Shown here piece after piece: positions 56,809 to 64,000 of a stretch of 64,000 nucleotides of DNA. Both the position numbers and the translations under genes were made by a program. The DNA is from Leucaena leucocephala (lineage: Eukaryota > Streptophyta > Magnoliopsida > Fabales > Fabaceae). How positions within the stretch are numbered: the first letter of the stretch is position 1; each line of letters opens with the position of its first letter. The stretch spans positions 16,569,406 through 16,633,405 of the forward strand of contig CM073524.1 of NCBI GenBank assembly GCA_037074615.1, given 5' to 3'. The notes under the pieces are model-generated. The model had not been told where the DNA came from and did not search any database. It saw nothing but the letters and a program-made list of their open reading frames with translations.

Positions 56809-57758
56809 ATGGATCGTAGTTGGATAAATGCTAAACGAACAAGTGTTGAGTATGCTGAGGGGGTGAAGGAGTTTTTGGTTTTTGCTAAACGGAATGGTGA
56901 TGATGACAATGGAAGGTTTTATTGTCCTTGTGTGAGTTGTTTGAATGAGAGGAAACAAAGTCCCGTTGATATTTACACAAACCCATTGCCACACAGGGGG
57001 GTCAACGCGGAATGTCAGTGAGGAGTGTTGATCGTAATGAACTGCAGCAAGTACACTTACACATCTTGAATAACATTGATGAAGTTCAAGACTATATTGC
57101 TGTTCATAAAGATCTTGTCCGGAAAACAAATAATAGGATGACAGAGCAAAGGCTCATTAGAGAACACACCAAATCTTTTGCACATTGGTTCAAATTGGAG
57201 GTTGAAAATGAGGATTGTGTTTCTGATACAGTTAGATGGTTGGCATGTGGTCCTGAACATAATGTGATCTGTTGGAATTCATTTGATATCAATGGGTATT
57301 CCTTTTATACGAAGTCCCTAGATGATAGAAGTAGCGTGCAAAACAGTGGTGTTATGTTAGTGGCTGAAGCTATGCATTTCTCTAGTTCAAAAGACAACAA
57401 TCCTAAATTAGCAGCCATCCCTTATTATGGCGTTGTTGAAGAGATTTGGGAGGTGGACTACTCCAAATTCAAAGTTCCCGTATTCAAATGCAAGTGGGCT
57501 AATGTAAACAACGGTGTTATGGTCGATCAGTTAGGATTTACACTGGTGGATTTGAATAATATAAGTTTTGGGGATGAACCTTTCATTATGGCAGACCAAG
57601 CAAAGCAAGTGTTCTTTATCACTGATCCTCAGAATGAAAGATGGTTTGTCGCGCTCCAAGGGAAAAGTGTTGTTGACAATGATGATTCTTTTTATGAGAT
57701 CCCTTCTTTTTCAGTAGGTTTACCACAATTAAATGAAGAAGAAGTGGATTCTGATTAA
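56809..57758 (+). pseudogene. CACTA gene B: TNPD transposase with core deleted
   Basis: Residues from ATG 56809 match the transposase-associated N-terminal domain (MDRSWI..., then FYCPCVSCLNE with its Cys-x-Cys-x2-Cys cluster). From about 57012, in another frame, the sequence jumps to the end of DUF4218 (HLHILNNIDEVQ-YI) and a complete DUF4216-like region (VQNSGVMLVAEA...YYGVVEEIWEVDY...VFKCKW). The Tnp2 catalytic (DDE) domain expected between them is absent. The product could not catalyse transposition. Confidence 0.85.
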
Positions 57759-57929
57759 TTTCTATGTGTTTCTTGTTTAGTCTAAACATGCAATTTTAAG
57801 TTTCTTGTAATGATTGCGTATATGATTTTGATGTAATAATAACAGAGACAGATTCTTGTTCTGATAAGAATGTTGTGACGCTAAGGATGGGATGATATAA
57901 GGTGGTGAAGTTTAAAAAAAACTACAACA

Positions 57930-58150
57930 TTTAACACCGGTCTTAAGTGATATCCGGTGTAAAAAGGCACGTCTGACAATTTGTAAAATAATTTATTGTT
58001 CGATTTTACACCGGTTATACTTTATCCGGTGTTATACTTATCGATGTTTATTTTTTACACCGGTTGTTAAAATTAGCCGGTGTAAAATGTTTCACTTTTA
58101 CATCGTTTATGTTTTGTCCAGGTTAGAATAATTTACAACCGGTGTTAAAT
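57930..58150 (+). repeat. CACTA internal ACCGGTGT array 2
   Basis: At least seven ACACCGGT or CCGGTGT cores, many in facing pairs, separate gene B from gene C. Confidence 0.75.
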
Positions 58151-58534
58151 GTTTATATTCATTTTTTTAACCTGCCCCTTGGCGCGATGACCTTCAATCT
58201 TCTCCTTTCTCACATACTCTTTGTTATCGCCGCTCGTCGTGCTCTGTGGTTCTCGCGAGGCTTCTCCGTGCTCGATCAGTCGTTCTTCTCTGTCACCTCT
58301 CTCATTCTGCTATTCCGTAAGTGTACGTGTTCTCTGCATTTTTTTCCCTGTGTACGTGCGATGCCATTTTTATGTTCGTTTAATCTAGGTTTTCTATTTT
58401 TCCTGATGAATGCTGGCACATCTTTCCATTCATAACTGCTAAAGGAACAAGTTTTGTGTATTCTGACGGGTTGAGGGAAAAAGGGTTAAGTCTGTTTTCA
58501 ATGTTTTTGATGTTGTTATTGCGTACATAGGAAT

Positions 58535-61408
58535 ATGGAGGATAGAGTTACTCAGATTGAGGCTGGCGATGCTCCAAGCGCCACTAAGCAAAGGAAGGGC
58601 AGAAGTGCGACTCGTTTGAAAGACATTACGAAGGACAGGATAGAGGGGAAACTGCTTCCGATAGAGTTTGACAGAAACTGGAACCCAACTGGTGAACACA
58701 GGACAAAGTACGTAAGTTTTGTCAGCCTCCTAGCACGCAACAAGCCTAGCATCGCCTATTTGACTTGGGATGCTGTGGATGATCGCGTGAAGAATCAAAT
58801 TTGGGATATTATCCGGGTATAGGAACTATCTAATATTGCATGCAGAGCAATACCAAATACACAACTGTTTGTTGATTACTCTGCTTTCAATGGCAAACAT
58901 TGCAGCTCACTTACGATGTGCCCAACAATGAGTTCTTGAAGAAGAAGACGTTGTCTTATTGCTGTGAGCGTTGGAGGGCATTCAAGACACAACTAGCTCA
59001 TCAGTACCTGCATGGACAGGACAGAAGTGGTCATCCTCAACCTTCTCCATGCAGAAAGTATCAATTCATTGACGAAGCTGCGTGGGAACAATTTGTTAGG
59101 AATCGGACCACGCCAGTAGCAATGGTGAGTGTATCCTTTTGTATGTGGTTGCAAAAAACGTATCATAGTATCATATGTATTGATTTTAAATACTTCATGT
59201 CTTGTAGGAAAAAAGAGCAAAAGCGATTGAATACGCCCTCAAGAATGATTGCCCCCACACAATGTCTCGAGGGGGTTACGCGAAGGCAGAAAGAGAGTTG
59301 TTGGGGGCCAAGAGGAAGAGGTTAGAAGAAAATGCTGGGTCGGATCCTAGTGTTCTTCTTGACCCCCCTCTCCGATACGTCGCGAAGAAAAATGGTTGTA
59401 CGCTCGCCAAAGAAAGAGCGTAGCTTTTACAAGCGACAATGCTCGCATGATTGCTGAAAAAATTGTAAGCACTACTTGCATTATTTTGTGATAGTAGACT
59501 ATATATAATTATATCATTTTCCTTATGTTTGTTCTTTCTATGTTATAGAGTGATCTTAAACAACAAGAGTCCCATGGATCTTTCAAGTCAGATGGTAGGA
59601 ATGACATCTTGACTGTTGCCACTGGGAAACAAGAACATGGGGGCCATGTCAGGGGAGTTGGAAGAGGTGTGGGTATAAGAGATTACTTTGGAGCATCTCA
59701 AATACGTTCCCCACATGTGGTGCTGAGGGCAGAGTTGGCATCCTTGCTCTCCACCATAAGGGCAGAGGCTAAGGAAGAGGCTTGGATAGAGGCTAGGGCA
59801 CAAGCAGAAGCTTCAATTGAGGCGCGATTACAAGAGGGGTTCACAAAGATGAAGGAAGAAATGTTGTCCATGATGACATCAAGGCAGCAAGAGCCAACTG
59901 ATCCCCTCCCGCCCTCAACTGCAGTCCGTCCAAGCACTAAGGGGAGTTGTTGCTTGCCGCTGTCAGAGGATGCAGAACATTGTGATCTATATGTTGAGGA
60001 TCCTCTTAGACGCTTAGTGGCACGTGGCTCCATCCATAGCCTAGGGGCAACTACTGTTCACCACGTCCAAATTCAGGATGATCAACTAAGGGTGACAGTT
60101 GAAGCCGTGCTAATTGGAGATGCTCTTGTCCCAATTCCCACTGATGAGGTGAAGACAGTGAGCCAAGCAAAAGGGACTTTCATATTATGGCCAAAGCATC
60201 TTGTTTCGGATCACGTCGCCTCATCCCCCGACCAACTTCCCACCCCTCCCACTTTGAATGCCATGCAACGTGTGATCCTAATGGCATATGACAAAATGTT
60301 CCATGTGGACGCGTTGCCTATGGATTCAGTTGTGGGCGACATGGGGGCACCGGCCTTTCTGGACCATGTGGACGTCAAATCTTTGATCACTCCCAAGGAA
60401 GAACTGACCTCCGGCTGCATCCAAGTGTTTTTGATGTAAGTATAATTTAAATGTAAATATATGTAATAACAAAGTTCAAGTCTTACAACTAATGTTGTGC
60501 ATGCATTGCCTGTAGGTACATGCAAGCTGAGTTGGTTTCCTCCAAGGGCAAACAAAAAAAGTTCGAATTCCTATGCCCAATTCAGATTTATGCTAAAGGG
60601 ACCTCTCAATCTTCGAGGCTTGCATACATTTCACAGAGGCTCGGTGAAACCGATATTGATTGTTTCTTCGCACCATATATGCATGAGTAAGAATAATAAT
60701 GTTTCATTTTATTTTATATATACTAGTTTTGTAGTTGCTTAATTATAATACTCATTCTCTTTTAACTAATCTCTACAGCAATCATTGGCAACTTGTCATC
60801 CTATGTAAGCATAGCTATAAAGTTTTCTTCTTATGCTCCCTCCATTACAAGCCCTCGGTGGATGTCAGGAAGATCCTGAACACGTACGTGAGTTCTCTTC
60901 TATACACAATGATCTGTGTGATAAATGGGTTACTAACTTGTTAACTTTGGTCATAGGGCTATGAGGACATTCGCAGTTGCAAGGGGCCTTAAGCATGCTA
61001 ATTTGGTGAGGGACCCTGAATGGATCACATTAATGGTAATAAAAGTATATATTAGGTGTTAGCTAGGTTCCCCGTTTTGATGATGAGAAATAATTTTTAT
61101 CTTGTTAACATTACAGAGTCGAAGGCAACCCAGAGAAAGCAACTTGTGCGGCTTCTACATAGTCAGACACATGGTCAATATTATCTTGGCAAATAGGATT
61201 GACCTAAGTGGGGAGGTAAAATTGTATTTTGAATGATTTCATATTTCTTAATTGTCAATCTAATCTAAATTAGTAATGCCTTAACTTCTTTGATTTTGAT
61301 TTCATATTTCAGATGTTTGAACAACCTGATCCATTTCCTGACCAAGATATTGAGGACCTGCGTAATCGGTGGGCAGAGTTTTTTGTTCAAATCCTTCCTT
61401 CTCAATAG
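58535..61408 (+). CDS. CACTA gene C: Transposase_24 / DUF8039 / Ulp1-like protein, nine exons
   Basis: Inferred exons are 58535-58816, 58906-59124, 59208-59464, 59549-60435, 60516-60686, 60779-60883, 60957-61035, 61117-61215 and 61313-61408, all with GT-AG borders that keep frame. Exons 1-3 match plant Transposase_24, ending with an FTSDNARMIAEKI-like block. Exon 4 has an Ala/Glu-rich helix and a DUF8039-like CDLYVEDPLRRLVARG region. Exons 5-8 form a C48 (Ulp1) peptidase fold with the His in DNHWQLVI and the Cys in NLCGFYIV. The expected Asp (FLDSL in relatives) reads FLCSL. One frame change near 59362-59380 separates the halves of exon 3. Such proteins are common second genes of plant CACTA elements. 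Confidence 0.8.
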
Positions 61409-61614
61409 TATTTGTCTTTCACTGAATACATTTTTCTGTTCAAATTGTAGCATTTTTGTATTGAGTTTTATTCAATGAATAATATAATGAGCAATTGAAT
61501 TATATATGTCTCTGGCATCTTGAACTGATGATGATCGATGATTTAGTCATATATTACATTTGGGCAGTTTACTTCTGAAGCTTCAGGCCAACGAAATCTA
61601 TCAAATATAAATTT
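61409..61614 (+). other. Gene C 3' flank
   Basis: AT-rich sequence with AATAAT-type possible polyadenylation signals near 61470. No coding was seen. It ends where the right subterminal array starts. Confidence 0.45.
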
Positions 61615-62095
61615 AATAACATCTACACCGGAGGTATATACCCACCGGTGCAGTAAGAACATATATAAATTAAATTTAATAACATCTACACCGTCCCAAT
61701 ATTCAACCGGTGTTAAAAATTGAACAATCTACACCGTCCCAATATTCCAACTAGTGTAGATGTTAAAACATAATACACCGGATGTAAATGTGAACCGCTT
61801 TAACATGAAGACCGGTGTAAAAAAGTATACATTCTACACCCGTCCCATATTTAACCGGTGTTAACATTTGAAAAATCTACACCGTCCCAATATTCAACCG
61901 GTGTAGATGTTAAAAATAATACACCGGATGTAAATGTGAACCGATTTAAAATTTAGTCCGGTGTAAAAAATCATACATTCTACACCGGTTACAGGACCGG
62001 TGTAAAATGTCTGACTTTTTACACGGTCCGTTTCTACACCGGTTGTGTGTGCGATGTTGAATGCCATTTTCAACCGGTGTTGAAATGCTTTTTTC
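61615..62095 (+). repeat. CACTA right subterminal array
   Basis: Repeated TCTACACCGTCCCAATATTC and ACCGGTGTAAAA units occur in both orientations, at least twelve ACCGG-type cores, directly inside the right terminus. It is denser than the left array. Confidence 0.8.
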
Positions 62096-62106
62096 TAGCT
62101 GTGTAT

Positions 62107-62739
62107 GAAGATTTTGTACATGCCATGATGTATCACAACTTATTATTTAATAATAGGTATTGTTTGGCATGTTTGACTGATATGTGATGGATGTATGCAT
62201 ATGTATGTAAAGTTGAGTGCTAGAATTTGCCACTATGAACAGTAACTCGTGGTGACTTAGTGATGTTTGACCTATAATTAAAAATAGTAAATGAATGAAT
62301 AAATGTATGATATTTTTATGGTAAATAGTAGATATACCAAGATTAGATTTGATATATAGAATGCCTCATTTGGATGTCTACACATGGAGATATAAATTAT
62401 CAAAGTTGGGACCAAAACGCTTGATTCAGGGGAAAAATGCTGGATGAACAATAAAGTTCTAACATTGACCTACATTGACTTGGTCAAGGAGTGGTCAACA
62501 AGTGATTTTTTCCTGAAATATAATTGAGTTAGCTTCATTTAGAAATTTGAACCACTTCATTTCGATTTTTCTAGAATTAATTATGATTTTTCGAAGTCAG
62601 GTCACTCCTCTAGAATTTACACAGTGAACAGTAGTCGATAAGAGTAAAACTCCAGATTGAGAAATTGGACTTCAATGACCTTCAAAGTGCTTCTAAATGC
62701 TACCAAATGGTCCCTAAGACGTATGAAAGTGATGTTTCA
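62107..62739 (+). mobile_element. Right end of second solo LTR
   Basis: It continues the LTR broken at 55426. By eye it is similar to the following 62825-63386 (the outer solo LTR), so the two nested LTRs belong to related subfamilies. Confidence 0.82.
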
Positions 62740-63391
62740 CTTTCCATATCAATCTATTTATAACAGGTCTTCTCAAGATAGAGGAGATGAGGATACATGA
62801 AGAGAAGTTAATAATTGTTTAGCATAATTGATATGTGATTGATGTATGCATATGTATGTAAAGTTTGTATGCTGGACTTTGCCACCATAAACAGTAACTA
62901 CTGATGACATAGTGATGTTTGATCTGTAATTTAAGATAGTAAATGGTTGAATAAATATATGATATTTTTACAGTAAATAGAAGACATACCAAGCTTCGAT
63001 TTGATATATATAATGCCTCATTTGGATGTCTACACATGGAGATATAATTTACCAAATTTGGGACCAAAATGCTGGATTCAGGGGAAAAAGTTAACAGTAA
63101 ACTTATAGCATTGACTAATATTGACTTGGTCAAGCAGTGGTCAACGAGTTATTTTTCCCTGAAAGAGAATTGAGTTAGCTTCATGTATCAATTTGAACCA
63201 CTTCATTCAGATTTTTCTAGAATTAGTTATGATTTTTTGAAGTCAGGTCACTCATCTCGAATTTACACAGTGAACAATACTCGATAAGAGAAACTCCAGA
63301 TTGAGAAATTTGACTTCAATAACATTAAAAGTGGTTCCAGATGCTACCAAATGGTCTCTAAGACGTATGAAAATTAGGATGTGATAGGGAG

Positions 63392-63786
63392 CGGAATGGA
63401 CTTTTTAGGGCCAAAAGACATATTTAGAGAGGAAAGTCATGAACGATGAAGCTAGAATTTGGCTCAACTTTATGACTTATAATGTGATGCCTCAGGCTCA
63501 CATTTCATATATTAATGAGGAAATAGCCATTTTTCTTTATTTGTTAATGACTCAACAGCCTGTTGACCTTCCCCACATTATTTATAACTCCATTTACCAC
63601 TATATACATTCCGCAACAACTCTCCTTGTTTTCCCTCACCTAATCACTGATTTGTGTAAGAAGCACATGATTCCTACCTTAAAAAATGACCTTTTCCTTG
63701 ACCTTTCAATCACCAAGTGTTATAGTGTTTCAAAGGCTAATAAGAAAGCTAGTGAGTTGAGGAATGCAAAAAGGGGAAAAGGGTAG
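63392..63786 (+). pseudogene. Athila env-like/plant-transposon ORF, C-terminal part
   Basis: It continues from 50889 after the GGGAG duplication. The segment EARIWLNFMTYNVMPQAH, then a YLLMTQQPVDLPHIIYNSI block and LVFPHLITDLC, matches the 'putative plant transposon protein' family of Athila elements. This half is open from 63439 to TAG 63784-63786, so it is the best-preserved coding stretch of the host element. It is followed within about 50 bp by the 3' LTR. Confidence 0.72.
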
Positions 63787-63837
63787 TTGCGGGGGATTTA
63801 GAGGAGGAGCAAATTCAGGAAGACTCTACTGAAGGTG

Positions 63838-64000
63838 TGATAAGACACATTTTATGTATGGTTTCTACGTCATTTTTAAGGATTTTGTAACAACTTTAAC
63901 ATTCATTTTATGCCTAAAATTGTGCTTTTGTGGTAATACATGATTGTACTTGGCAATATGCTAATCAAAGGGTAAAATGGTAAATTAACTCTCCCAAACT
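63838..64000 (+). mobile_element. Athila-type 3' LTR, first 163 bp
   Basis: It starts TGATAAGACACATTTTATG, matching the start of the solo LTR at 5615, and runs off the window. A purine-rich GGGGGATTTAGAGGAGGAG at 63791-63809 may be the PPT, though it is not adjacent to the LTR. Confidence 0.85.

Larger units (their letters stand above)
55427..62103 (+). mobile_element. CACTA DNA transposon with three gene units
   Basis: The ends are CACTGGTGGAAAA at the left and the inverse of CACAGCTAGAAAA at the right, flanked by the 3-bp TSD TAT (55424-55426 and 62104-62106). Related LTRs, such as 37060-37140, read through without the insert. Subterminal arrays of ACCGGTGT-type repeats are dense at both ends. 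It encodes a TNPD derivative without its catalytic domain, so it needs a transposase from elsewhere. Confidence 0.93.
53223..62739 (+). mobile_element. Second solo gypsy LTR, carrying a CACTA element
   Basis: It starts TGTAATATCCC and ends GATGTTTCA, with TSD CTTTC at 53218-53222 and 62740-62744. LTR sequence proper is 53223-55426 plus 62107-62739, about 2.8 kb. The TATA box is at 54714-54721. A reading related to the conserved LTR small ORF is visible near 55080-55210. Confidence 0.9.
50895..63386 (+). mobile_element. Solo gypsy LTR, nested
   Basis: Ends are GGTAATATCC and GGATGTGATA, decayed from TGTAAYATCC and GGATGTTTCA. TSD GGGAG lies at 50890-50894 and 63387-63391. LTR sequence is 50895-53222 plus 62745-63386. 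The interruption is a second solo LTR. The TATA box is at 52505-52512, followed by a purine-rich tract at 52550-52625. Confidence 0.85.
194..64000 (+). mobile_element. Athila-type gypsy retrotransposon, heavily nested, runs off right edge
   Basis: The parts are seen in the correct order on the plus strand: 5' LTR (194-3155, interrupted), PBS (3157-3174), gag with the NPK...NAISLKSG-type signature (about 5265-5310), a further gag/pro piece (7082-7287), a protease remnant (44612-44900), an env-like/plant-transposon ORF (50602-50889 plus 63392-63786) and the start of the 3' LTR (63838). TSD-bounded insertions account for the gaps. Removing them would leave roughly a 9-10 kb element. No reverse transcriptase, RNase H or integrase sequence is recognisable between protease and the env-like ORF, so the element was probably already non-autonomous. 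All ORFs contain stops. Confidence 0.85.

Overview
This window is plant nuclear DNA, most likely from a eudicot. It is heterochromatin-like and made almost entirely of nested transposable elements. The evidence is plant gypsy, copia and CACTA structures, an endogenous plant pararetrovirus, tRNA-Met type primer binding sites, GT-AG introns inside one transposon gene, and no convincing host gene. The species cannot be read from the sequence.

Layout: nearly the whole window is one old Athila-type gypsy retrotransposon, inflated by later insertions. Its 5' LTR starts near 194, its primer binding site is at 3157, and its gag/protease remnants lie at 3985-5610, 7082-7287 and 44612-44900. Its env-like/plant-transposon ORF is split into 50602-50889 and 63392-63786, and its 3' LTR starts at 63838 and leaves the window. 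The insertions were resolved from target-site duplications (TSDs) seen directly. They are: solo LTR 1654-3093 (ACTAC); solo LTR 5615-7076 (ATCTC); gypsy block 7288-44611 (CTAAT); deleted gypsy element 45081-48670 (CGCGA/CGTGA); and solo LTR 50895-63386 (GGGAG).

Left arm (7288-44611): a minus-strand gypsy element has its left LTR opened by a second minus-strand chromovirus-like element, 8835-31567 (TTTCC). The 3' LTR of that second element carries a solo Athila-family LTR, 10307-11729 (GGGAC). Its internal region carries a copia-type solo LTR, 13958-23363 (TCAAC), and that solo LTR holds a circularly permuted, defective endogenous pararetrovirus (about 14154-21672). A plus-strand relative, 35316-42827, lies against the minus-strand copy and makes a large inverted arrangement.

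Right arm (50895-63386): a solo LTR contains a second solo LTR, 53223-62739 (CTTTC), which contains a CACTA DNA transposon, 55427-62103 (TSD TAT). The CACTA element has three gene units separated by arrays of ACCGGTGT repeats: a small coiled-coil gene with a premature stop, a TNPD gene that has lost its catalytic core, and a nine-exon gene with Transposase_24-, DUF8039- and Ulp1-like regions.

Most striking signal: degenerate GTCGCGAC palindromes occur in pairs (dyads) about 22 bp apart. They often form arrays with a 51-bp period, and they appear in Athila LTRs, the Athila leader, the chromovirus-like LTRs and leaders, and the copia-type LTR. Spacing is conserved between families although the sequence between motifs is not. 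None of the gypsy elements here retains a recognisable RT or integrase, so they look like non-autonomous derivatives that depended on enzymes supplied elsewhere.
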